Part shown: positions 13,540 through 25,372 of the stretch, piece by piece
How the letters are laid out: every line of letters begins with the position of its first letter
Position numbering within the stretch: the first letter of the stretch is position 1
Origin: Varroa destructor
Taxonomy: Eukaryota; Arthropoda; Arachnida; Mesostigmata; Varroidae
Length of the DNA stretch: 64,000 nucleotides
Assembly: GCF_002443255.2 (NCBI RefSeq)
Contig: NW_019211456.1
Coordinates: 26,471,341 to 26,535,340 of the forward strand
Direction: 5' to 3'
Notes under the pieces: model-generated
What the model was told of the DNA's origin: nothing
What the model saw: only the letters and a program-made list of their open reading frames with translations
Databases searched by the model: none
Translations under genes and position numbers: made by a program

Positions 13540-14605
13540 CATGTAATGGCGTATAGGCTTCGGTTAAACTCGAGTAGCGCACACATCAACGATGGAATAA
13601 ATAACTACGGTCGGTTCCTTAGGCTGAGAAGGGCTAGAAAGACAAGCGATCGCCATGCGGTTCGTAATTGTAATCGATTGTTGATCATCAGCCTCGTTCT
13701 CTCAGATGTACAGAGAGTCTGCGGTATCCGGTGGAACCGCGAGGTAAACCGTGTGAATAGCATCTACAGTCCACGCAGATTGCTCAAGGCTGCCTATGTT
13801 CGCGGCTTCGTATCAACTCGATAGTGGTCATGAGGCCAACCGCGATGCGTTGTGTTCTCACGTTACTCTTCGTTTTTTTTGCATCTCTTCTACGCTGCCG
13901 TTAACCACTATCTTCTTGCTCTGCTAACATCATTCGTTCCTATACATTTTTCCAGATTTTTCGCTTTATGCAATCCCACGACTCGCTGGATAGAAGTACA
14001 GCAGCAGCCACACCAAGCGACAGCAGTTAACAGGCAAGCGACAGACAACGCAGAGGCAAGAATAAAGACGTCGCCATTGAAGATCGATCGAAGACGACGC
14101 CGACCTTTTGCGTTGCGAAAAGCCTCCTTGCTGTTTTACGGTAGCCAGCTCCTAGGAGGCTGCTAGCGACTCCTTGTGACAGTGTCGAACGAGAAAGGGA
14201 ATGAGAAGGATGGGCCAGCGAAAGCGAAGCAAAGGCGCCAGCAGCGAAAAAAGCAAACTGCTTCTAGGCTCCCTGTTCGAAATAGTGGGGCGTTTGTCAC
14301 TGCCTCTTTCGGTCGACGACGAACGAGTGGCCATCAAACGATACTACGGCTGCTTTATCGTTACTAACAGCACTACGAGTGCGACGAGGATAGGGACGGC
14401 CGACGATAGACACGAAATGGGCGGAAAGCGACAGAGAGGCTGTGACGGTTGGGGGTTTCTGCTGCCTGATAAGCCCGACCCGTCTTTGACGGGAGATGAT
14501 GTAGAGGACGAGGAGAAAGAAGAATACGAAACTGACAAAGGCTTCTGGGCAAACTTAAATTGTGAAAACGACGAAATCGGCATCGGGTGAAGAAAATAAA
14601 GCAAG
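13540..14605 (+). other. GC-richer island with several overlapping open frames
   Basis: This kilobase is visibly richer in GC than its surroundings and carries open frames of about 92, 104 and 129 codons on the + strand, only partly overlapping. It includes a strong acceptor-like site (catttttccag, ending near 13954), CAGCAGCCAC-like and CGAC-rich sequence, and basic predicted peptides (RRRRR). The composition would fit a 5' UTR with a first coding exon, or an old gene fragment. It lies about 1.8 kb upstream of the receptor TM6 exon, but no frame here encodes a recognisable transmembrane helix. A link to that gene is inference only. Confidence 0.4.
14417..14590 (+). CDS. candidate acidic small ORF or first exon
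   Basis: The ATG at 14417 has G at -3 and G at +4, and the frame runs 57 codons to a TGA at 14588-14590. The predicted product has a basic start (GGKRQR) and a strongly acidic middle (DDVEDEEKEEYE). The same bases also allow a donor (GG|GTGAAG) just before the stop, so this may be a spliced first exon rather than a complete gene. An AATAAA follows at 14595-14600, too close to the stop to be a typical poly(A) signal. I recognise no family. Confidence 0.25.
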   Translation: MGGKRQRGCDGWGFLLPDKPDPSLTGDDVEDEEKEEYETDKGFWANLNCENDEIGIG

Positions 14606-16410
14606 TCGAGTTGAGCGTCTGCTAAGATTTAGCCGGGTGCGGTTCGGGCGATGGGGCCGGTAGTTGGAGAAGTATAGAATTATCGGTTCGTGTCAAAAAA
14701 CATACATTTTGTAATTATGCTTGTATCGAAGCTGGGGTCAACAATGTTCCCTGTTGCAACGTTTTTTTTACGCAGGAGGTTTCCGATCAACGGCAGTCTT
14801 ATCTTCGAAACGTGAGCGTGACTTCCTACAGCGTCAATTTCCATACAAATCTTTTTTCGAGTCCTCACAATGCTTATTGGTCGACTATTTAGCTTGCTTG
14901 TGTTACTGTCGTAACCGATGATCACACGGAACAACGTGTTCAAAACGAAAAATTTTAAATCAAACCTATACATCTTACTGATTCTTTCATTGTAGATACT
15001 GACTGAAGTCAGTACTTGAAACGAGTTCACCAGACAACAGATAACTGCTGGGGCCTTTTGCAGGTCCGTTTCCATTTACTACTGCGCAAAATGTCACCAG
15101 AGGAAAATTATGGGAACACTATAGCGTACTAGCATACTCGACCTACAAATGGCTTTATTTTGGTTATACCAGGACAGGCATGTCCATTAAGTGTGTACGT
15201 TAATGCAGCGTTTGTCGAAAGGCAGATCATTGGGTCCTGCTATTGGCTCAACATGGGTTAATTGTTTCTCGACCCTACTCTTCTATGAGTGTTTAAGAAC
15301 TAGGTCAACACGGCGAGTTTACTGGCAGTTGGCCCACGTTTTCAGATCATCTCTTGTCGTTAATAATGATGTCCTTTGAACTGGACGTGTTTGCCTGTTA
15401 TCACTATTACAAGGTTGGACAAGATCGTTTAAGACACCTACACCTCCTGTACAAAAGGATTATGAGGTATTAAAAAAAGGTTAGGGAAATTCAGATTGGG
15501 ACCAAATGCGCGATTAGACAGTGGTTATTGCGAATAAGCAAATTCGATTAAACATGCTACAGAACCCCCATATGGACTTGTAATCAGGTAGCTCATTCAT
15601 ATGAGCAGCTTACGATAACTAGAGGTAAACGTTCCCCAATTAGTTTTTTTTTTTTTTCGGTAGCACAATTGGAATCGAGTCCGAATCATTACTCCTGGCG
15701 ACAAAACCGATGACGACAAAACACATTGTGTGACCACAGCATAGGCACGGCCGAATTCTAAAGGAAACACAAAAGCACATTTATGTATTTTATCTAGTTG
15801 GGGGTTTCCTTAATATCTGGCAGAAATCAAACGTTTCCAATGTTCATCTGCCGTCTAATTGAACGTAGATACCGGCGGCTAGCTTGGTTCTTTTAGCTAG
15901 GAGTTCATCTTCTCGTATGGTAGTCAACCAATTTACTTGGCGACAAGTTCCCCACAATTTCTCATTTTATACGAATGATAGATATGCAAAGCAAACACAC
16001 GCGATAAAATGACCATTGCACGCTCCGGTTGATAGGGTAAATCTTATCGGTAACAGCCTGTGTAACATTACGGGACGACCACTCAAACCAGGATCGTAAA
16101 TAATTCAACCTTAGAAAATCTGCTTCGTCAACATAAAAAATAAACTCGATTATAATTGCTTATAGTATTAAGAACGGAAGACGGATCCGTCGTGACATCG
16201 TTCGTAGACGTTTTTTACCGTCAATGTTTCCATCGTGATATATCAATGTATCATTAGAAGATCGTCTACTCTAGAGAAAACTTACCACTAAGAAATCGTT
16301 GAATTATCAAGTAATTAGTTTCCTGTGTGGCGTTCATGGCGTGTGTTGAAAAAAAAAAACAAAAAAGTATGGTGGTTTGCTAACGTGACCTTTTCCGTCG
16401 CAATTTTCAG

Positions 16411-16526
16411 TCGCTGTTGTAATATCGTTCTTCGTCTGTTGGACTCCATTCCACATTCAGCGGGTGTTAGCTCAGTCGCTTTCGGACATCAGCGCAGACG
16501 ACGGGGCACAAGAGCCAAACAGACAG
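16411..16526 (+). CDS. neuropeptide GPCR, TM6 exon (partial gene)
   Basis: This is an internal exon of a rhodopsin-class G-protein-coupled receptor. It follows the acceptor ttttccgtcgcaattttcag and ends at a CAG|GTATGT donor. It starts with two bases of a split codon and ends in phase 0. The 38 whole codons encode TM6 (AVVISFFVCWTPFHIQRVLA), with the class hallmark CWxP, then a polar third extracellular loop rich in Asp and Gln. The FFxCWxPFHxxR pattern is typical of the neuromedin-U/pyrokinin/CAPA receptor group, where TM6 movement couples peptide binding to the G protein. The preceding exon must end with one base of a codon (expected Val, G|TC). I could not find that exon upstream. The receptor assignment is firm; the ligand group is inferred from motif resemblance only. 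Confidence 0.9.
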
Positions 16527-16948
16527 GTATGTTAGTCACGTTGTGTTGTCATAAATGGGTCGGACCCACTATAATATGCTGTTAACGGGTTTGTCTATTA
16601 TTAAACGTTTCAAATAAAAGCTTTAAAATAGCGAGATCGTTCAGTACGTTGTTATACGTCTAACCGGTTGATTTTAAAAAATAAATAAATAAAAAGGAGA
16701 AATAGTTACAAAAGCTGCCGATATAGTTATCACGCCATGGTGCTGTTGGAAAAGCCCAACACACCTCTCTGGTGGTGGGCTACGAAGCTTTGGGCTATTT
16801 GGTGGGTTAGATTCGAAGGATGTAGGTTCATGCTATACAATAGAGGTCTAAGGGCGGTATCGGCCGTGAAGCTCGAAGTGTTAATAAATAAATGGCATCA
16901 CTGTCACTATTCTGAACAAAGGACCACAAACAGTTTTTATTGTGCGGA

Positions 16949-16995
<47 letters not shown>

Positions 16996-17174
16996 GTATA
17001 TAAAAAACAAATGTTACTCTTTAGTCGGATCGTAATACATTTGGTACCATTTTACACGGGATTATTTATAAGTCTTGGTAATAACGCGATAGTGGTACGT
17101 AGTTAAACACCTTGCGTCACATTTTCCTTTAATCTCCTAAGAGACTGTTATATTTTTATCTTTTCCTTTTTTAG
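16527..17174 (+). other. intron between the TM6 and TM7 exons
   Basis: The intron is about 648 bp, bounded by GTATGT and cttttccttttttag. It holds a (TA)19 microsatellite at 16952-16989 and an open frame from an ATG at 16738 with several Trp residues. That frame has no splice signals fitting the receptor and is probably not coding. Confidence 0.85.
16952..16989. repeat. (TA)19 microsatellite
   Basis: An uninterrupted TA dinucleotide tract of 38 bp inside the receptor intron, likely to vary in length between individuals. Confidence 0.95.
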
Positions 17175-17258
17175 TTGCTAACTGTTTACGTGATCATTCA
17201 CCACGTTTCGGGCATATCCTACTATCTCAGCGCTACGGTCAATCCAATCTTATATCAG
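17175..17258 (+). CDS. neuropeptide GPCR, TM7 exon
   Basis: This 84-bp exon is exactly 28 codons, phase 0 at both ends, between a polypyrimidine acceptor (cttttccttttttag) and a CAG|GTACGA donor. It encodes the end of extracellular loop 3 and TM7. Key residues are VSGISYYLSATVNPILYQ, which contains the NPxxY switch motif as NPILY. The SGxxYYLSxTxNPILY pattern is typical of peptide receptors of the pyrokinin/neuromedin-U, ETH and TRH-like groups. The exon joins the TM6 exon and the helix-8 exon in frame, which strongly supports a functional gene rather than a processed or decayed copy. Confidence 0.92.
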
Positions 17259-20138
17259 GTACGATACAAATCCATTTATATAATATAACTATTTTCGTAT
17301 AACTGCAGGAACATGGTAACTGCAGTCAGCAATGAGTGTTATGCAATAATTGTCCCGTACGCTTGATTTAAAGGAACCGCTAAGAAAATTAAGTACGCTA
17401 GATATGGGCAAACGGACCATCGACTACGGTTGGTGCGTCTCAGTTCTTTGAGATCGAGTCTTTCTGGTTTGAAAGATCGTTTGATAGTACATCGTCAATA
17501 TTATGTGTCCTTTGGATAACCAAAAATTAAGACGCGATTAATAGTGGTTCTGTGTTACCCAAATAAAATATTCGAAAGGCTACCTAATTTCAAAGTCGCT
17601 ATAATTTTTAGCAGGCTTACTAGCGAGCTCTTGGCTTTGGAAAAGTCTTGTAAAGTTTCGACAAATTACCTGTGAGAAAAGGCGAGCGCGCGTCGCTTCT
17701 TTTCGCGCGCAGCAGACTATCTTCGCTCTTCAAGAAGGTATCCACAACCAGAATTATATTTCGTTATCTAGCAAATTACAATAACTTTATTATCAGGTAG
17801 ATACGCCTACTCTAGTTGCACAGTCCGTCCGTAAATGATACAATCTTGGCATTTTCCACAAAGTAACGAGAACAACTAACTGCGAAATTAAGCAGCTTAA
17901 AGTATTAAAAACTTAGACGTATCATTCACGAGTTTGGCTCCGCGTCTTCGATTCTTCCTTACGTTCTTCATGTTCATCAGCAGCTTCTGGCAGCTTCATA
18001 TAATTTGTCACTTGGTCTTTTCGCTCTAACTTTTTCGGGCTGCCTTATTAACCAATTCTTTAACGTTTCGAACATCGCTAACACCTTTTACCTTTTTAAA
18101 TATGCACCTTCACCTTCTTAAATATGTAATAAAGTAAATAGCATAAGCTGCGTCAAGACCCAGACCCAGACCCAGACCCAGACCGTAAACTTTTCCTAAC
18201 TCTCTACTCATTTTTCAGTGATTTCAAGACAACTTTTCTATCCCGAATACTCTAAATATCAGATGTTCTCTCTATGGTTCCTTAGAATAGAGCCCTGTTC
18301 TTAGGTTTCTTCCTTAGATATAGATTAAATTAACTCTCCGGCTTTTCCTTTTTATTAAGGTGCCGCAATAGTCCTTAATTGATGCGAACCACAGATTATT
18401 GGGTGCAATACGATAGATACGAGTGCAGCACTTTTATGCTTTTACTACATAAATGCCTTTTGATAAGGTATGGTTTGTATGATGAGGTGTAGAGGATAGT
18501 TTTTGACATGCTGTCAGTCGTATGACCTTTATATTTAGTTAGCTTCTTTCTTTTTTATATATTTAAAACTGTAAGTGATTATTTACGTGCTCAGAATATG
18601 TTTAAGATCTCGGAATCTATTTTAATTTAGTCTACCTATTTAAGACCCCGGAATTGCCCGGCCTTAGGTATAATATCAAAGATTTGCCCCGATTAGCAGC
18701 CTAGCCAGGAATCGGCCTCAGTGAATTTACCTAGATATTCTTTGGACTTTTATAGGCTCTCCGCAGTTCTGTTGGTAAAAGTATGCAACAAATAAACGGA
18801 TGTAAATGTAAAAACCGTCTATCTGTTTATTTACTCATAGCGCTCATAGGGGGTAGATAATATGATAGGCGTATTATCTGTGTAGCAGAATCGAACTCTT
18901 TCGGCAGATGTGTTACGCATGCATATTTCTATAACGCAGACGTATATCATTCTCATTGAAATGGGCGCTATATATTATATTACCAAGATAGATGAGCAGA
19001 CCCATTGGCAGTGCTTGCGGAACTTACACAGAGCTATCTGGCGTTCTTACGTGATCATGAAGTTCATATAAGCAATCGCCCGATAGGTGCTTGATAATAT
19101 GACACCTTTCCAATTATTATTCTGTATTTTGTGAATCTATAGGCACTGTATAAACTCATACTCTATTGCCATACCCATTATACCTACATTATAGCTATGT
19201 ATGTGGACCTTCGTCACCTTACGGCGATGAAGAACGCTATTCTTCGTCGAAAAAACCTCTTATCGCCTCTTGAATTCTCCTGGTGAATGAATCTTGAATT
19301 CGATCGGTATACAATTCCCATTTCCTTTATACATAATTCTCTCGGGCTGTGTCACTATCCTGATTAACCTTATGGTGACTGACAGGCGCTCAATCAAGCG
19401 GACTCCATTTGCTGTTTCCACCAATTGATCGTGCCTTTTGGACCTCTTTCGATGCTGGCCTATTCGTTAGATTCCTGTTTTTGTTGTCGATCAAACGTAA
19501 TCGTTCAAGCTTAGGAATGAACTTACCGTTCGTAGTACTAATAGCTCGATTCTTCCGTCAGAGGCATGATATAAAAAACCTTTAGTATCCATCTTCTCTT
19601 CAGCTTAACTTAAATTACGTTTATTTTGATTTTTATGAGATTTAAAATTCATTTCTCCATGCTTCGTATTAGCCTTGGACTCCATATTCTGTCCGTTTAC
19701 CGTGCTGTACAGTTTTGCGCCTGCCTGTTCAGTCATTTTTTTCGACTCTAATAGACATTTTGAACACTATATTGAGATACTAGCTTACGTTAAGCTGGCG
19801 GGCTCGTTCAAATTCGAAGTTAGGGCTCTCAACGCGCACGGGATGCTTAGACGTTGTGTCAGCCTGCAAACGAAACATATGTTGAAAGTAAACCGGGCCC
19901 GGCTATTCACTGCGGTCCCGCTGTAGCAACTGTAGTATCAGTTGAGCTTCAGTGTAGATCTCAACTTGGAAATTATAGATACTTGACCTAGAGAAAGAGG
20001 AAATCTATTCGAATGCTTTTAGTTTACAGAAGAGGCTAAGCAGGCATAAGGTTATGTGCGGATATGCTAATACTATCTTAGCAAATGCATCCTGCATTTG
20101 ATAGAAGAATCTAACTTGTCTTTTCACTGCTTTCTTAG
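17259..20138 (+). other. intron before the helix-8 exon
   Basis: The intron is about 2.9 kb, bounded by GTACGA and tttcttag. It contains a hexanucleotide repeat at 18156-18184 and otherwise unremarkable AT-rich sequence. An open frame at 19675-19926 has no support as an exon of this gene. Confidence 0.85.
18156..18184. repeat. AGACCC hexanucleotide repeat, about 4.8 copies
   Basis: A perfect 6-bp tandem repeat of 29 bp inside the large receptor intron. The unit does not match the TTAGG arthropod telomere repeat. Confidence 0.9.
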
Positions 20139-20379
20139 GTTTTGTCTTTGAAGTTTCGTCAGGCGATGCGAGACACGTTTTTACGTTGTTGCACACATTG
20201 TTGTTGCGGGTTGTTCGCTTGTCATGGAGAGGAACAGACGTTTACGACGAACTTCTACAATAGTAGTCATCAGGCTAGCGGCTTGACGCGGAACGCATCT
20301 ACTAGGTGTTCGACGATGGGGCGAAACAATTTTACCGGTAGCTGTAGAAGTTACTCACCAACGAATAGTACCATACTAG
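20139..20379 (+). CDS. neuropeptide GPCR, helix 8 and proximal tail exon
   Basis: The exon follows tttcttag, starts in phase 0 and ends with one base before a GTAGGT donor, giving 80 whole codons. The first residues (VLSLKFRQAMRDTFLRCC) are a textbook amphipathic helix 8 directly after NPILYQ in TM7. It is followed by a cysteine cluster (RCCTHCCCG) that could be palmitoylated and anchor the tail to the membrane. The rest is polar and rich in Ser, Thr and Asn, as expected for a tail regulated by phosphorylation and arrestin binding. These roles are family knowledge, not shown by the sequence itself. The final G joins AT of the next exon to make GAT (Asp). Confidence 0.92.
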
Positions 20380-20652
20380 GTAGGTTCTTTTAAACACATT
20401 TTCGACACTTTCTTGGAACATATTAGCAAAAATTATCTAACAGAAACTTACACCAATCGCTGTAACGTTGTTTATTCGAATTTACAAACTGATCTTATCA
20501 ACTGACATATTCTACGGTGTATAAACATTCCCATATTTGAGACAAATCGAGAACTGATAGCGGTGGCTTATATGAGCCAAAATGATCGATGTATGCAGAA
20601 CTTCGTAAAATCGATTTAGTATGACATCCTCTCAATCGGCTGTTTACTTCAG
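20380..20652 (+). other. last intron of the GPCR gene
   Basis: The intron is 273 bp, bounded by GTAGGT and tgtttacttcag, in phase 1. Its position and phase are confirmed by the in-frame join of the two tail exons. Confidence 0.85.
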
Positions 20653-20948
20653 ATCGAAGTGGCAGTAATAAACTTAACAATCGTGGGACTCCTGTTACCG
20701 TGGCCAACAGCGACCTTCTACCCGAAAAGAGCGATAGCGTAGTACGCAGACCGCTCACGGATGCAAATGGTCTGTTGACAGTTGACGTTGCCCCGACAAT
20801 AATTCAAATCCCAGAGACCAAGGACACCACCAAGAACAAGGAGAGCAAGACTAAAATGAAGGATGCAACGAATCGAGAACGGCTCATTGCACTAGCCAAT
20901 AACAAGACGAACGGAAACCCACAAGTGATCGTGACGACCGAGACGTGA
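20653..20948 (+). CDS. neuropeptide GPCR, terminal tail exon
   Basis: The last coding exon begins with two bases that complete an Asp codon, then encodes 97 residues to a TGA at 20946-20948. The sequence is polar and low in hydrophobic residues, with Lys/Thr-rich stretches (TKDTTKNKESKTK) and an end reading VIVTTET. No domain is evident, and the segment is cytoplasmic tail. Together with the preceding exon the tail beyond NPILY is about 180 residues, much longer than the tail of vertebrate neuromedin-U receptors. Codon use is even and the frame is intact, so it looks functional. The visible part of the protein is about 244 residues; the N-terminal TM1-TM5 half is missing from this annotation. 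Confidence 0.88.
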
Positions 20949-21310
20949 ACCCTTCAAAGGTTAGGTACGGTAACAGCAGAGTCCTTATAGCTAAAATGAA
21001 CACTTAAAAGTACCCGAAGTGCCAAATAAGATATCCATTACATATAGAGTAAAGTTTGTTTTAAGCACAATTGTTCTTAAAAACACTTATGGTTCTATAA
21101 CATATATATGCGTTATGGCGGAGCTACGTCATATCTACACAACTTCGTCCCATCCTCGCATCATACTTCAAAATACATCAGAGCAAAACAGTTCAGGGAT
21201 TTAGATCACTGTCGTGATCTTAACTAGACAGGTGGTGCTTTTTTGTTTCATTGTTCTCACGATGGCGAAAAGACATATACACCTGTGTCATTATCTTGGT
21301 TATTATAGAA

Positions 21311-21316
21311 AATAAA
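21311..21316 (+). terminator. putative poly(A) signal of the GPCR gene
   Basis: The first AATAAA I see downstream of the receptor stop lies here, which would give a 3' UTR of roughly 380 bases. No GU-rich downstream element was checked in detail. Confidence 0.45.
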
Positions 21317-24300
21317 GCAAATGGTAGGCACGTTTAATATAATTAGTGTAACCGATCTACCAGGTAGGCTATAAATGTTTCTTTGCTCAGAGTGAATGTA
21401 CCTTAATAGCGCCGATACATACGATTCAAGGACGGCTGTTGCATGCTTAATGAAGCTGAATACTGAACCACTAATATGGGGAGGCAGTGAACCAGATAGA
21501 ACGACCGGGTATTTTTGTGACCTACAAACGATAATAATCTTTCGTTATTGTCTACTAATAGAACTTTAACTCAAACTCATACTTACCTGTAATAACAATT
21601 GTGAAGATAATTCAGCGTACAACATCGGTGTACGAAATGAAGCCAAGAAGAATATATAAATAACCTCTAGAACGACTATATCACAAGGAAAAACATCGTT
21701 CATTGATACATGAGGTCACTCCCTTATTCAGTAAATAGTGATAAACATATGATCAAACTAGGGTTAGACAGATTAGATATACAGACTGTGAACTGTAAAT
21801 ATCTTATTGAAATGAACATGGTGGAGTGAAGATAGAGCAACGGGTTGAGCAAACGCAAGTCGTTTGTGCTTGTCAATGACGAAAATAAAAATGAAACCAA
21901 GGTTTGTATCAACGATAAAAGCTACGCTGTTGAGCACATATTTATGTTGTTTTTATGCGCATACATACGCATGCAAGGACAGATTGTCATGTCGTCCTCG
22001 AAAGAAGAATAACTCCGTAAAAGGCCCGCTTTTTTCGTGGACGCCAATAATGTGTTTATTCCAGCCACTATTCTCTTCCTGTCTTAATTGAATCGTATGG
22101 AATCAAAGATGATTTGGACAAGGATGTGGAAGCTCTTTCGCTTATTGGTTATTGCGCCAAGCGAGCGCCATTTTTACGATTTTGCTGTATTACTATGACA
22201 TGGACATCTTCTCCTGGTGAAACAAATTCAGGCGAACAGTTTTGCTTAGGGTGTCGTTAGTTCTGATGCGACGCTGCTACCGCTTAGCCATCATTCAGGC
22301 TGAGTCCTATAAACCTATGCGTATATAGATGAATAGCTTCAAACGAGGTGAGAATTCGACGAATTGTGACTTCTATTGTCTGAAAGAATGGTACAGGCTA
22401 AAACAGTTATGCCATTGCAATTTCGATTGCGGCGTACCAATTCAATGCCTCCGCACAAATAGCTTGCTACGTTGAGCGTATATATTTCTAATAGGAGAAG
22501 GAAATTCACAGTGAGGCCGGCTAAAAATTTCCAGTGTCGCCAAATACGCTCGATCAGTAGGTAAAGTGAACCTTAGGTACAGCCAGAGGGTCCGAGCCGT
22601 CAAAATCGTCACTGTGGAATACATAAACCGTTAAATTTGTCCAAGCTAGCCGTATTTGCAACGGTCTATTTTCGGCTCAGCAAGAGAATAACCTGAACGA
22701 TACGTCGTTAGTTGAGAACGTAACGAAGACGGTCAATATCTGCCTATAGCTGGTCCTATGCGCCATTGGTGTGACGCTTCTAACTTGCATGCGGATTCTA
22801 TATCCGTCTCTATATCTAGTCATATAGAAAAGAATATCCTATACCTATACTCCATGATACGGGGACCCTCGATTGACCGTTTCTCCTGCTCGGCAAGCAA
22901 AACATTAATCGACCTTGGGTGGACCTTAATTCATTCTATATACTAGAGATAGATAGATTCAGTTTAAAATAAGCTGAACTGAGACTACGTACACTAATGG
23001 TGCTTCTGTTTTTGAAGTTTCACGTCCTAGTGCCATCTAGCCTGCTTCTTACTGAATAATAGAAGCAGAAAGATAGATAACCCCTCTTACTCAGGGAAAA
23101 AAAGATTGGCCATGCGAGAGCTTCACATGTAGCTGATAACACTGTTTATCTATGTGTATTGGCGATTACTGATTTTCTAAACTGTTGTTATGCTAAGCAT
23201 TATTATTATTACCCTTTAGGGAGAGAATCTATAAATGTAAATGTGTATAGAGCACCTCAAGAACCGTACAAGACACGTAAATCACACAACTTACAAAAAC
23301 GTCGGGACATCGAAGCTGCGCCATCTTTAACAATATTAGAATAGGGATATGACGTAGTAACGATATGATGATGATGGATAATGCTATTATATAATACACA
23401 GTTGTACTATGCGTTAAAATGAGCTTTGATTGTGTCCTTCACCCAATCCAGGAGTAATATAGGGTCGTCTGGTGAACAGTACGACCATATTGTGTCAACC
23501 TGAATTCTGAACGATAGAAATAGCTATTTCAGGGTGCAAGGTCGTGACTTATGAAAACGTTGCCAAGCGGACGATCAGAGTTACGCTACGAGTTCAATCA
23601 GTAGAAGCTAGTTAATGAACGCTTAATAATCTTGTGTAGTTGCTAACTGAGTTTGCATTAGGTTAATTTAATGGGGTTAATTTACAAACAAACCTAAACA
23701 CGGCACTCAGAGATAATAATTCGAACTGTACTCAGGATTTTGACAACAATGAAGTCGGCGTACGTGGCATCGGAGCTTGGAAAGAGCTCTTACGAACGTT
23801 GGATCCGAAAATTGGCTTTAAGACATGTTTAGTTTGGATAGAAAACAGATAATATTAAACTGTCCAACAAGATAACGTGGAACGTTAAAAATTTTTTTGT
23901 GCGTCACAGTCGGCATGCGCTACGTTACCGTCATTTCAGGCAACTAACCGTTGTCCAATGAAAGCCTACCGTACTAACGCATGGACACCAGCTAAATTTC
24001 AAATTTTATTAAACTATACTCTATTTTCTAATTCGTATAGGAAAGTTCTTATAAACAGAAGTGTAGCAGGTAACGTACACATTTCCTTTGCAGCACAATT
24101 AATGGGAAGTATAAGAAAATCTCCTCGGATCTAAGTCTTTTTTCTCAAAGTTGCAGATTTTGTTCCGCGCACACTTGAATACTTGGTCCTCTCTTCATTT
24201 CCATATACCACGTCCTATTTCTCGCTAACACTGCCGCCACTGTCAGATCCGCTTTAAAGGTCCAAATAAAATAACCTAATGTAAGAAGATTACAGCCGTT

Positions 24301-25128
24301 AGCCCACACATCCCTATATTCTGCCGTATAATGGTGTTATGGCAAGAAGCAGAAGAAATACACTGACAAACGTTGGATAATGCGATCTGATGAACATCGA
24401 CGAGGATTTGCAGGAGACATCACTGTCACTAAACACCAATACTCACCAAGCCGTGAACTCGAATCCAGCGTAAAGTTATAAACCATCAAGTTTATTGTGA
24501 TTAGATACTTGAATTCAGCTTTCAACTAAATTATGTACATAAGCCCTGCTTGCTGGACATACTTAGAATTAGTTACTAGTTCGGTGACGCATACACTACG
24601 TAAAATAGGCCCGCCAAACTGGGCATTTCTTCCTCTCTGTTTCGATATAACTCCAGCAGACCTTATGTAAAGGTAGCACTAATACGCCATTACCAACCAC
24701 CTTTACAGATAGAAGATATCGTATCGGCAGCAGCATTCTTGTTTCAAATAGGCAAATTATAATTAGCTCTTATGAAAGACCAAATTTTGGCTTCTGTTAG
24801 TAGTTGTTTCACATATGCTTATATTGATAAGGTACAGCCTAGAGCTCCTCACGCAAAACAGCAAAAATGCGTTACAGGTATCTACTACTAAAACTGGTTC
24901 AGCCAAAAAGGCCTACGTACCTTTGCAGTGCACATGGCATATGCACAGAAGATCCCCCCCCCCCTCCTCAGTGACTTCGGCTAACTATTTATTTCCGAAT
25001 GGCCGGGCGCCACGTTCGGATAAATACGGAAATATAGTATGTTAATGTATGTACACTATATATACATATAAATATCCATCTCAGCACAGCCAACACATGT
25101 TTTTGTAAATAGCTCAACTGTTCATTAG
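21317..25128. other. AT-rich intergenic region
   Basis: No recognisable gene. Open frames up to about 75 codons on both strands lack splice support. A C11 run lies at 24954-24964, just ahead of an acceptor-like site (ctcctcag, ending at 24971). That site is followed by an open 65-bp segment up to a GTATGT donor at 25037. Its phase does not fit the downstream candidate exon at 25185. Confidence 0.45.
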
Positions 25129-25184
25129 TACGACGGTGTCAAAATATACATATATTGAAAAGTCAAGAAAAATCAATTGTGCAG

Positions 25185-25372
25185 GTCAAGAATACAGCGT
25201 GAAGATACAGAAGTTAACTATCGTGATGGATGACATCCAAAGGGTCCTAGACGGTCTTGCCAGGTCCGTGAAAGCGAGACACCAAGCTCAGGAAGCAGAG
25301 GAACTAACGGATAATAGTCATGCCTATGCTGGGCCAAGGAAGTTAAAAGAAGACATACTCAAACGAGAATAA
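25185..25372 (+). CDS. candidate terminal exon, unknown family
   Basis: After an acceptor-like site (caattgtgcag), the frame begins with two bases of a split codon and stays open for 61 residues to a TAA at 25370-25372. The open frame itself extends upstream to 25136, so an alternative acceptor at 25128 is possible. The product is helical and charged (KIQKLTIVMDDIQRVLDGLA, then QAQEAEEL), possibly a short coiled coil or C-terminal regulatory helix. The base composition is richer in GC than the flanks, as in real exons here. No domain is recognised and no upstream partner exon was matched in phase. Confidence 0.35.

Noticed and set aside
14680..15075. 131-codon minus-strand frame between the GC island and the TM6 exon
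   Set aside because: It begins at GTG-type context without support and shows no family motif; the + strand here has acceptor-like sites but no receptor helix either.
16738..17003. Trp-rich frame inside the receptor intron
   Set aside because: It runs into the (TA)n tract and cannot be spliced in phase between the TM6 and TM7 exons.
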